In this document: positions 41,468-51,887 of the stretch, in pieces
How the letters are laid out: every line of letters starts with the position of its first letter
How positions within the stretch are numbered: the first letter of the stretch is position 1
NCBI GenBank assembly: GCA_033296705.1
Contig: MU856842.1
Span: 1-64,000, forward strand
Source: Chaetomidium leptoderma
Lineage: Eukaryota; Ascomycota; Sordariomycetes; Sordariales; Chaetomiaceae
Length of the DNA stretch: 64,000 nt
Reading direction: 5' to 3'
Translations under genes and position numbers: made by a program
Notes under the pieces: model-generated
Told to the model about the DNA's origin: nothing
Database searches by the model: none
The model's input: only the letters and a program-made list of their open reading frames with translations

Positions 41468-43707
41468 TCAGCTCTTCTCCCTGTCCTCCTTGAGCGAGAC
41501 TATACGGTTAAGCACAATCTTGTCCTCGGTGCTGTCCGAGTCCACACACTAGCAAGCACCGTTAGCACGACCTCAACCCATGCCAGACACGGTAAATACA
41601 CTTACAAAGTACGCAACGCGCATGCCCTGGAACCGCACCGACTCCGGGCCGCCCTTGCCAAGCTTGTCCTCGCCAGCAGCCTCGGGCCAGGGGGCCCGCG
41701 CTCTGACTTCATCAAAGCCCGACTCGATCACGGCGTTGGGGTAGACCACCTCGCTCTCAGGATTGATATCATTGAGATACCCGCCCTCGGCAGCCGCGGG
41801 GTTATCCGACTTGAACAGCGCGTTGTGAATGCGCACCTCGCACTTCCGCGAGCCAGAGCCTTCGCCGGCGGCAACCCACTGGATGAAGGTCTTGGGTTTC
41901 TTGGTCTCGCGGTCAAACACGGCGCGGATCTCGGTGACGTTGCCGGTCGCCTCATCCTTGGTGAAGCTAGTCGCCTTGATCGGGAAGGGCGCCTGGAGCA
42001 GGCCGACAGTCTTGCCGGGCGCCAGGCGGAAGTAATCCTTGCTGTCGACCTCGCGGAAGTCGGATCGATCAATGTAGACGGTCTTGGTGAACTTGATCTT
42101 GTGGTCGCCCATGGCGGTATTCTTGGGCGAGAAAGGCGCAGTGATCTCTGTCCCATCGAACTCGTCGGCGTCCTCGATGACCACAGGGATTGGGTCAAGG
42201 ACAAGCATCAGCCTCGGTACCGTCCGTTCGAGGTAGCGCCGGATCGTCTGCTCGAAGCGAGAGATCTGGATGATGCTGTTTGTCGTCGTGACGCCGAGCT
42301 CGTTGACAAATTCGAGAATGGCGCCCGGGGGAACACCTCTCCGACGAACTGCGATTAGGGTGTAGAGGCGCGGGTCATCCCATCCCCGTACGAACTTCTT
42401 GTCCACCAGCTCCTTGAGCTTGCGCTTGGAGAGAACGGAACCCGAGATGCTGAGGCGGCCGTATTCTCTCTGCATGGGCTGGAACTCCACAAGCTGTTTG
42501 TTCAGCCATTCATACGAAGTTCTGCTGAGGAAGAACTCGGTGGTGCAGAGTGAGTGGGTGATGCCCTCGAAGCTATCGCACAAGCAGTCTATGGAAGGTT
42601 AGTAGCCGCCGGCTGCTTGGACTAGACGAGGAAGCACATACGAGTAAAGTCATAAGCGGGGTAAATCTTCCACTTTGACCCAGTCCTGTGATGGGGCTTG
42701 TCGAGCACACGGTATGCAGCGAGATCCCACATTTGGGGGTTGCCATCGGTGATCTGGGCGTGATAATTAGCTTGAGAATGGACATCCCACTTTCCGGCCA
42801 ACGTACGTCCTGCTTCATGCGCAAGAAGGCTTCCCGCGGCTTGTACTTTCCGTCACGCATATCGCGGAATTTCTGAAGGTTCTCCTCGGCCGACTGCTCG
42901 GCGTGTTTGCACCGAAAACGAGGGCTCGTCCCCTTTTCGCCGCCACGCTGAAGCTTGATCTCCTCGTCTATGGTCCGTCAGTACCAACAATAGCATTGTG
43001 TTATGGCTACCCACGTACCCCCGCAGTGGCAGACGTAAGCTTTGTCGAGCGTAATGAGCTTCTCGGCCAGCTCGTAAAGCTTGTCGAAGTTGTCGCTCGA
43101 GTGCGTGATCTTGTATGGTTCGAACCCCAGCCAGCGCACTGCTTCCTCGATGGCAGTGAAATAAATCTCTTCCTCGGCCTCGGGATTGGTGTCGTCGTAT
43201 CTCAGGTAGCTATAATTGCGCAGTCGTTCGGTCAGACCTTGTCGGATTGGGAGCTGCTGCGGGTGCTTCCACATACCACTTGCCTCCGTGATACCTCGCA
43301 AAACCAAAGTTGACGGCAATGGCTTTGGCATGGCCGATATGGAGGAAGCCGTTCGGCTCGGGCGGGAATCGTGTGAAAACGGCCTTCTCGGGGCGCTCGT
43401 TATAGACGTCGTTGAGGAAGCCTTGCTTGAACATGGCATCGGGATCGATAGGACCCTCCTCCGTCTTCTCCTTGGGCTTCTTAGAAGGGGTGCCATCCTG
43501 GGAAACCTTGACAGCTGCCGTCGTGTGTTTCACGTCCTTGTTCTTGTCCTTGAGGGCCTTCTTTGCGCGCTTCGCCAGGCGCTTTTTCAGCTCTCCCTTG
43601 GAAACCCACTCCCCGGTCTCCTCGTCGAGCTGAAGCTTTGCGCCGTTGTCGGCCGGTGCGTCACCGAGCTGCAGCTTCGCCGCGGCATCCGCTACGGCAT
43701 CCGCCAT
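41468..43707 (-). CDS. Glutaminyl-tRNA synthetase, cytosolic
   Basis: Six exons with consistent phases (43707-43277, 43209-43019, 42967-42807, 42753-42642, 42588-41606, 41548-41468) give 652 residues. An N-terminal Lys-rich extension (1-85) precedes the class I catalytic core. The HIGH motif is in 'FPPEPNGFLHIGHAKA' (about residue 120), the junction 'KCYLRYDDTNPEAEEEIY' is restored by splicing intron 1, 'YDFTHCLCDSFEGITHSLCT' by splicing intron 4, and the KMSKS equivalent is VLSKRK. The C-terminal half is the two-barrel anticodon-binding domain ('RDTVPRLMLVLDPIPV'-like, 'KDYFRLAPGKTVGLL'). It charges tRNA-Gln with glutamine. GlnRS shares its ancestry with GluRS; the word pattern LRYDDTNP and the barrel order favour GlnRS. 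It is divergent from the macrodomain gene, 802 bp apart. Confidence 0.93.
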
Positions 43708-44509
43708 GGTTGTTTTCTATCGGGTTGCTCGTCAAGGAAGGCTGAATCGATCCGCGATCCCGATCGGATGGGGGGTTGGTTGGGTTGGGCCGTGTCTTTC
43801 TCGAGGTCAGCAGAGTAAATCCGTGTTCCCAATGCTGCTATCTCTCTAGGTTTATAGAAACTCAATCAAGACCTTTGAAAGGAAGCAACTTGAAGACTGT
43901 TATTCGGAAGTCAGGGTCCCGGTGAGTCAAGCTGGTTTCCCCTTGGCTCAGCAAAATTCCCCATTGGAGGGGCACCGCAAAGGAGGGGCCAGCCGCCAAC
44001 GGCCCACGCGACAGGGGCGCTCGTCCAGGCCCTCCAGGGGAGCGATAAGATAAGATAAGGTTTTTGGCGGGGTAATTTGCTTGGGTGTTGCAAGAAAAAG
44101 GTCCAGACCCTCGTGGTCCCGTTGTCATGGTTCGACAAATGCAACGGCCCTATTATTCGCGGTGCATGTGCTACATTGGCAATTGTGACTCGAGCCACAA
44201 GAACGATCTGTCGTGTCGACGCATTGGGCAGTGTCTCATGGCAAACCGCAGCTAGAAGGTGTCTTGAGGGAGATTGCGCCAGGGCAACCCCGCCTTTCTC
44301 TTCTGCAGGTGAGGTGTGCCTCGATTTCCCGAGGACTCGTGCTGCAACCGTCGAGCCTTACCTGGCCTCCTCCCTCCACAAGTCGACAGACATCTTTTCT
44401 AACCCGGCATCGGCACAGCGCACACTCTCGCTCGTCCCTCGACACCACCACCACTACCACCAACCAATACAACCCCCAGTCCATATCGATCCGCCAGCTC
44501 ACCATCAAA
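43708..44509. promoter_or_regulatory. Divergent upstream region of GlnRS and the macrodomain gene
   Basis: About 0.8 kb; short inverted words but no recognisable site. No gene seen. Confidence 0.5.
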
Positions 44510-45436
44510 ATGACGACACGTACCGCCTCGGAAATCCCCTCCCTCTCCCTCCTCTACAAGCTCCGCAAGCTCTCCGCCGCAGCCCCCGGCACCCCCCTCC
44601 CCACGACCCTCCTAGGCCCCAACACGGGCGCCGCCCTCCCCCCGGCCTCCCAATCCCTCAACGACCGCGTGGCCTTGCTGCGCGGCGACATCACGACGCT
44701 CGCGCTCGACGCGATCGTCAACGCGGCCAACCGCTCGCTCCTCGGCGGCGGCGGCGTGGACGGGGCGATCCACCGGGGCGCGGGCCCGCGCCTGTACCAC
44801 GAGTGCCGGGAGCTGGGCGGGTGCGCGACGGGGTCGGCCAAGATCACGCACGGCTACATGCTGCCCTGCCAGCGGGTGATCCACGCGGTCGGCCCCGTGT
44901 ACGACCCCTACGACCCCGGCGAGTCGGAGCGGCTGCTGACGGGGTGCTACACGCGCAGCCTGGAGCTGGCGGCGGACCACGGCTGCCGCAGCGTGGCGTT
45001 TAGCGCCATCAGCACGGGCATCTACGGCTATCCGAGCTGGGACGCGGCGCCGGCGGCGCTGAGCGCCATCCGTCGGTTCTTGGAGGGGCCCCAGGGGAGC
45101 AAGATCGACAAGGTGGTGATTGTGACGTTTGATATGAAGGATGTGGACGCTTATAATGAGTTGATCCCGTACGTTCCCTTTTCTTTTGGCCTATCCATCA
45201 TTCTTTGTTCCGAAAGAGCATTTTTTTTTACTAACGGAGTTTTTCTCAATAGTCTTTATTTCCCCCCCGTAGCTGAAGACGAGTCCATGGCCGACCATGA
45301 AGAGGAGGCACGAGAGACAGAGGCCAAGCTCGAAGCCGAGGCCAAGGCAGTTGCCAGCGAGCTTCCCAGTGCCCCGACATCTGACCCGTCCGACCCCGGC
45401 CATGCTGGCAAGAAACAAAAGCAGAGAGAGGATTAG
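44510..45436 (+). CDS. Macrodomain (MacroD-type ADP-ribose/O-acetyl-ADP-ribose hydrolase) protein
   Basis: Two exons, 44510-45168 and 45253-45436, give 280 residues. The macrodomain spans about 50-210: 'LLRGDITTLALDAIVNAANRSL' with the Asn-Ala-Ala-Asn ADP-ribose motif, the glycine loop 'GGGGVDGAIHRGAG', 'GCATGSAKITHGYMLPC', 'VIHAVGPVYDP', and the second phosphate loop 'FSAISTGIYGYP'. This set is typical of the MacroD1/MacroD2/YmdB class, which removes ADP-ribose from acidic residues and deacetylates O-acetyl-ADP-ribose. The C-terminal 65 residues are a Glu/Ala-rich charged helix and a basic end (GKKQKQRED). The 84-bp intron (45169-45252) is a multiple of three and has no stop, so a retained-intron product would be in frame but would gain a hydrophobic insert. 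Confidence 0.92.
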   Translation: MTTRTASEIPSLSLLYKLRKLSAAAPGTPLPTTLLGPNTGAALPPASQSLNDRVALLRGDITTLALDAIVNAANRSLLGGGGVDGAIHRGAGPRLYHECRELGGCATGSAKITHGYMLPCQRVIHAVGPVYDPYDPGESERLLTGCYTRSLELAADHGCRSVAFSAISTGIYGYPSWDAAPAALSAIRRFLEGPQGSKIDKVVIVTFDMKDVDAYNELIPYVPFSFGLSIILCSERAFFFTNGVFLNSLYFPPVAEDESMADHEEEARETEAKLEAEAKAVASELPSAPTSDPSDPGHAGKKQKQRED

Positions 45437-46140
45437 GAGACGAATGAGGGCTATATTTCGATTGTGCGGAGGTTTGCGAATGTTTCGTCGGCGTTTCGGA
45501 TGGGACAGGTTGGGTGAGCTTACGGAGAATGCGGTTCTGGGACATGATATCCTCACGGCAGGTATAAACCGGGACAAATCCTCGTAATTTCGATTGGTAG
45601 TTATAGTCGCCAATCGAGTTGCTTCGCTCTCTTATCAACCGCATACACTCAGTTCCAACCCCCGGGGTCCATCCTGACTCAAGATTTCGTAGTCTTCCTC
45701 CATTGTTGATCAACGGCTTCCAAGACAACGAGGCACACACTGGCCCTGGCAGGACTTCATCAAGACGTGGTAGCCACCCCATCAAGACACAAGATTGCAA
45801 CAGCACAACGGACCACGAGTATCATCATGATCTAAATTATCCTCTATCCATGAGAGAATTCCCGCGCATCCATCTTGGTATCTTCCGTCCTGTCCGGTCA
45901 ATGGAGAATGCAGACCAGCCATCCTAGGGTCTCCAGTCCTGAGTGGACAGGTCCTCCCCATCGCCAGCCATAGATACATTGCGGGGGGCATCTGAGGCAT
46001 TACGATCATCCTGACGAAACATGAAAGACATAATCCCATTAAGGCCAGACCATGCAACCCGAACCCAGAAAGAAAGAAAGCAACTTTTGTATACCCGATC
46101 GTGACGCTGAAGCCATGAGAAAGACCATAGAGCGAGACGT
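45437..46140. other. Convergent 3' flanks of the macrodomain and eEF3 genes
   Basis: No gene seen. Frames that run through here on the minus strand are extensions past the last eEF3 donor site. Confidence 0.55.
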
Positions 46141-49100
46141 TCAGTCGTCCTCGTCGCTGAAGACCTGACGAATTAGTTAGCAACTGCAATGTACTCTTGT
46201 GCAAATCAAGGGATCGGATACATACCTCCTCACCGCGCTTCCGGCGGGCCATACGGTCCTTCTTCTTCTTCCGCGCCTCGGAGCTGGTAAGCTTGGCCTT
46301 CTTCTTGGTCGACTCAATCTTGTTGCCCATGGCATCGAACTTCTCCTCCTCCTCGGCGTCATCGCCCTTCAGGCGGGGACCGGCACCCTGGCCCTGGACC
46401 CAGTTGTGGCCCGAGGGAGTCATCTTGCCGTCCAGGACAGCCCAGACTTCCTCAGTCAAGTCCTTGGTGAACTCGGCGCTGTGGGTGATGATGATTACAC
46501 CACCCTCGAACTTCTTGAGAGCCTTGGACAGGGCACCCAGGGAGTCACGGTCGAGGTAGTTGGTGGGCTCGTCAAGGACGATCAAGTGAGGACGCTGCCA
46601 CGAGCAGGCGGAAAGCACAACCTTGACACGCTGGCCACCAGAGAGACCGCGCATGCGCGAGTGGGAAACCAGCTCGGCGTCGAGACCAAAGTTGGCGCAG
46701 TGAGACTCAATCTCCTTGCGGACGAGGGGACGGAACTGGCCGGAAGCGAGGGCCTCCTTCATATCGACATCGGCAACCATCTTCTGATGAGAGCCGAGCA
46801 GCTCGGTACGCGGCAGCCAGACGTTGTCGGCAGTCATCATGGGCACCCAGCGCTCGTTCTTCATACCGACGTTCTCGCCAAGAGCGAACGAGCACTCGTA
46901 CTCGTAGCTGTTCTTGAACTTTCTCCGGCTGTGGATGCCAATGATGCGGCGCTGGCTGTCCTGGATCTTGAAGATCTTGTTCATGGCCTCCTCATCGGCG
47001 TCGGTGATGATCTTGTTGGCACGGTCCATGGTCTCGCGATCCTCGCCGGTCTGGAAACGCCACTGGATGTACTCAGACGGGGTCTTGTCGAGGTGGTTAT
47101 CGATGTGGGCAAAGGCGTGCTGCTTGATGTAGGCGATACGGATGTTCTCGTGCTGGTAGATTTCACCGCCAGTGGGGATGAGCTCACCAGTGAGGACGTT
47201 GATGAGGGTCGACTTGCCGGCACCGTTGGGGCCAATGACGGCAATACGCGAGCCGAGCGAGCACTGGAAGCCGATGTCGGTGATCTGCGGCTTGGAAGTA
47301 CCCGGGTACTGGAAGCTCATCTTGGTGGCGCGCAGGATGGCCTTGGCCTTGGTCTTGACACCCTCGAGGAAACCGGGCTCGGGGAAGGAGAACTCGATCT
47401 CAGAGGCACCGAGCTCGTAGTAGGACTTGGCCGACGGCATACGGCGGACAAACTCCTTCAGGTTGCCCCTGTAGCGCTTAAGCTTGAAGCGCTCGTAGTG
47501 AACAATGTGCTGGCAGACATTGTCGAGGAAGGAGCTGTCGTGCGAGACGATGATAGAAGTGCAGGGAGAGTTCATGAGGTAATCCTCGAGCCACTTCACG
47601 TTCTTCACGTCGAGATGGTTGGTGGGCTCGTCCAGAAGAAGGATATCGGGAGCCTCGAAGACGGCACGGCACAGGGCCAGCTTCATCTTCCAACCACCAG
47701 ACAGAGCGGTGATCTCGCCTGTAATCATGACGTCAGTGAAGCCGAAGTCGCCAAGCTGCTTGATGACGTCCTCCTTGGTGGTGGTAACACCGGCCTCGGC
47801 AAGCTTCTTCATGGTCCAGTCGATCGTGGTCATCTCGGTGTCCTCCGAGTCCAAGTCGTGCTCGACGAAGACGGTCTTGACCTCGCTCTGCTTGGGGAAG
47901 CCCTCGACCTGCTCGTTGTTGATGGCACGCATGAGAGTCGACTTGCCAGAACCGTTGGGGCCGCACAGGCCGTAACGCTGGCCACGCTTGAGGCGGAGGC
48001 TAGTCTGGTTGAGCAGAATCTTGGCACCGTAGGCGAGCGAGAAAGTGCAGTTGCAAAGGTCCTCGCCCTCCTCCTCGTCGGCCTCGACTTCTTCCTCGTC
48101 GGCGGCGCCGGGGATGGCGCGTCTGCGGAGCGCATCGACAACGCCCTGAGACTCGTCATCGCCAACAACGACGGTGATGTAAGGCTTGACGCTCTCGGCC
48201 CACGAGGCAGCATCAGTGGCCTTCTCGTCAACCAGCTGACCGGCGATGGCAGCAGCGTACTCGAGGACAGGAGCGAACTTCTCAAAGGCGACGGCGTTCT
48301 TGCCAGTGATGATCTCCTTGAGGTGGCTCATGATGGTGGAAATGTCGCCGTGGTTGCGGACCTCGGGGATCTTGCCATCGACGACGTTGCCGACGCGAAT
48401 CAGGGTGTCAAGGGCCTGCTTGGTCTTCTCACGAGCCTCGGGATCAGCAAGGTTGTCGTAGTTCTTCTGGAGACCGGGCATCATCTTGGGCAAGAAAGGA
48501 GCGACGATGTTGGGGTCGTCGACGAGCTTGCACATGTTGTCGACAATGACAGCCGCCTTACGCTTGATGGCGGTGTCACGCTCGGACAGACCACGATCGA
48601 GCAGGGGAACCATGAGGGCAAGAGTGGGCTCCTGGACCTCGGTGACGAAAGTGGTGGCACCGAGCAAGTGAACCGTCTCGGGGACGTTCTCGGGCTTGGC
48701 GATACACTTGATGACCTCGGGAATGAAGCGCTCGATATCGCGGTTGACAATCAGCTGGCAGACCTTCTCCATGGTCTTGTAGGCGCGGTCCTTGACCTCC
48801 TTCTTGGTGTCCCACATGGCCTCGGAGACAACCGGAATGAGGTTGGGGACGAGAAGGGAGGTTTGGCTGGGGGCAGTGCGGATGAGGGTGTCGATGAAGT
48901 CGAGGACCGTCATCTTCTCGGGCCACTTCTGGGCGTTCCTCAGCGAGTCGATGAGGGCCGGAAGGGTGGCCTTGAGGGCATTGGGGTTAATTGCCTCGGC
49001 GATGGCCAGAGCAGCCGCGATGGCGGCGTTCTTCGCGGCAGTGATCTTGTCGCCGGCGGCAGCCAGGACGCTGGGGAGCAGCGCGACGAGGTAAGGCTCG

Positions 49101-49700
49101 ACATTGGCGGAAACCTCGGAGTGCTGGGCGATAGCCTGGATGGTCAGGAGGGCCTTCTCGCGGACGGCGGCATCCTTCTTGTTGGCGAGTTGCTTCTTGA
49201 GAGCCTCGACGGTCCTGAAATTTGGTGTCACATGTCAGTCCCCCAATTCCCCATTATTTTTGGTGCGATGCATGAAAATGCATTTTTGGGGAAAATTTGC
49301 TTGTCAGCAGCAAATGCCGCAATTTGATTCGATGAGAAGGCCGCCCAGCCCAACCACTTCCCACGGATGGCAGAAAGCGGCGGTGACTGTGGGCCGGCCT
49401 TGACAGCGCACAAAGCGGCCGTCGTGGCTTTCAAATTGGCGACAAAGCTGATTGATCGGCGATGGATGGATGTGTGGAGGGGTAGGGCGGGGCTCGTTGG
49501 GCAGAGCGGGGGCAGTATCTTACCTGGTGGGGGTGTCGAGATCCTCGATGCGGCCGTTGATGAAGGTGGCGATCGCACCGGCGGACTCCTTGACGGCATC
49601 GGCCTCCTTGGAGATGGTGAGCTTCTGCATCAGCTCGTCGAGAACCTTGACGCTCTTGGCGTTCTCGGCGGCGACCTGGGAAGAAGCGGCGGCAGGCATT
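46141..49700 (-). CDS. Translation elongation factor 3 (eEF3)
   Basis: Exons: first exon ending 49524, main exon 49214-46226, last exon 46164-46141. The protein of about 1,060 residues has N-terminal HEAT repeats (to about 320), ABC1 with Walker A 'GPNGSGKS', signature 'LSGGW' and Walker B 'ILLLDEPTNHLD', ABC2 with 'GPNGAGKS', the chromodomain-like insert, 'LSGGQ' and 'LIVLDEPTNYLD', and a Lys-rich ribosome-binding tail. The last exon adds only VFSDEDD. eEF3 is a fungal ribosome-associated ATPase that releases E-site tRNA. Oddity: the first ATG (49700) is not in frame with the conserved 'SVKVLDELMQKL' sequence; the C4 run at 49681-49678 has one base too many. The first in-frame Met is at 49630, inside the conserved region. 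Either an assembly error, or start at the later Met. No ATG precedes 49700 in the 300-bp leader. Confidence 0.93.
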
Positions 49701-51887
49701 ATGGCTGATTTCTGGGTGTTTATCGGTATGACGATGTTTGATGGTCGTAGAAAAGAGACGTAAAGTCTATGAGCGTCGTGGATCCGAGAAGGAAACTAAT
49801 CCCACCGTCTATCCGGAACTGCGAAAAACTGCGCGACGTCTATCGGGTATCCTGCTGTTGCGGCAGGTCGGCTGCGACTGCTGAGCCCGTAGAATTTCGA
49901 TGGAGAGTCGAAATGTCTACTCTATCTTGGCCCTTCTAAGAAGAAGTCACAAGAAGGAAAGACTGCGTGGAGAGCGTTCTCGGGGGAACAAACAGTCGAA
50001 AAGAAAGAAGCTGGAGGGGGGAGACCTGAGGAAACAGGAGGAGGGAGGATTGTGGGCGGTGGGAGTGGCAGTGGGAGATATTTAAAAAAGATTCGCCGTG
50101 GGCACTGCCTTTCCGGAACCCAAAAAAAGTGGTGGCCAGGGTCAGCCGGACCCACCTCAGGCCAAAATGGAGGGGTAGCGGCGCCGAAAACTTTTTCTCG
50201 CCTTTGCCTCAAAATTTCTGCATTGCGCGCCGTCTCACCGCCCTCCGGAGTCGCTGGATCAGGGATAGCGTGCTCCCAGATAAGGCGATAAGCAGGGATC
50301 AGTGAGGCTATCTGAGTCGGAGCGGTCGGCGGCACACCAATCAGTGTGCGAGTCCGGCACTCGGCGTTGGGCATCTGGGAGCTGGGTTCCCCCTTCCAGC
50401 TCTCGTGAACGCCAATAGTCTGTTGAGAGTAGTGGACGAAGCGACAGGATGTATTCTGTACTGCGACATAGTCAAGCATCTTTGTGGCGGACTTGATTAA
50501 AAAGCGTGTCTCTGGCATCTGCTCCCAGAAGGCCCGTTGGCGGGGCAGCCGGGGATTGTCGCCGAGGTTCCAAGGTCCCGTTGCAAACTTCGGTAGCATG
50601 CACCAAGTTAAACTAAAAAGCAATCGTTATGAAGCACTTTCCGCAATGAGGTCACGTAACGAGCGAACTCAGCCATACGAGTCCATAGGCCGCATCGTGC
50701 AGCACGGGGAATCGGCATGCAGCGGGTGTTTGCGAGCATGAGCATGGCCGCCCTGAAGCGGAGATACCGAGCAGGGAAGCACAACTGGTTTTAACTATCG
50801 TCTGCCTCCCCTTTCCTCCACCAAAACGGAAAACGGGACTTCGTACTGGATACGTGGTCATCTCACCGATTGGCTCCCCCTTGCACTGACAACGGGCTGA
50901 GAGCATTCGGGAAGCCCTACGAGGCTCGGCTGTGTGAGGTGAGACAAGCGCAATATCAACCCGAGAGCATGCATTCCGCGGTTCATTGGCTGCCTGGGCC
51001 ACAAACGGGCTCTGCTTCGCCACCAACAGGATGGCTCGATGGCCGAGGCAAGACGGTGCACCGACTCGCAAATCGAAGCGACCTCGAGGCGACTTCATTT
51101 GGTCTGGATTCTGGAACTTGGAGCATTTCCGCTGGGTCATCGGGGAGTCATTTCGATGTCTGATCTGCACGTGTCCGCTTTGTGATGAGGAACCTTGGCC
51201 GGCTCGAGCCCGGCAATGCAAGATGAACGCAGCATCCTGCGAGGGCAGCCGGGTCAATTCTTTCCATGTGTTTGATGCTTAATCCTGGTTGCACGTGGTG
51301 TATCTAGTGGGCAGACGGACGTCGGCCAGCCTGTGCTACCAGAACACACCTCGGCTCCCGTATTGTTGGGAAAACGGCATTTTCTCACCGCAACTCTGCA
51401 ATTCTGCAATTCTTAATCCGTAATCTGCGTTGCGACTGCATCAAACTACTGTGTGCATTCGGCGTCGATACTAGCCCCTGTCCTTATAGGGAGCCCGGCA
51501 AGCCTTCTTCCACCAAAATCCGGGGTCGATGAATCCTTGTTGATTTGAGACAATTTTGGCGGGGTAATTCTCGTCCCAAGGAGCTTGACGATGCCCTCGG
51601 CCAGTCGCTTCGCACACCCCCACATCCGCCAAGATTTGGGAATGAGATCGTGGCGCTGGTGGGTCTCGCCGTTTGACTTTTGCCCCTGTCATGCCCTGAA
51701 CCCCTGGCTCGAGCCTGGCCGTCAATCTCATCAGCTTTCCATCATTCTCATCCCGAGGAATTTGCCGCATCAAAGGCGTCAGCCGCCGACAGCCTCCTTC
51801 TGTGGCATATTTTTCTTTCTTTTTCCTTTGTATTTCAATAATCTATGGATCACTATCGGTAATAAAAACGGCGAAATGCTAGTCCTG
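49701..51887. other. eEF3 promoter and 1.8 kb gene-poor stretch
   Basis: 49701 to about 50100 is the eEF3 leader and promoter: C/T-rich on the minus strand, with TTTAAATAT near 50078-50086 as a possible TATA element. 50100-51887 contains chance frames (49922-50623, 50652-51257) without domain support. No further gene seen. Confidence 0.5.

Noticed and set aside
46199..49327. 1,042-codon open frame on the plus strand opposite eEF3
   Set aside because: It mirrors the eEF3 coding exon; strong GC3 codon bias leaves the antisense frame free of stops. The sense strand encodes an unmistakable eEF3, while the antisense product is Leu/Val/Gly-rich with no domain.
49922..50623. 233-codon minus-strand frame upstream of eEF3
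   Set aside because: Overlaps the eEF3 promoter and leader; composition is not protein-like and no splice or domain supports it.
50652..51257. 201-codon minus-strand frame
   Set aside because: High Ser/Arg/Cys mixture without domain or homologous words; likely chance.
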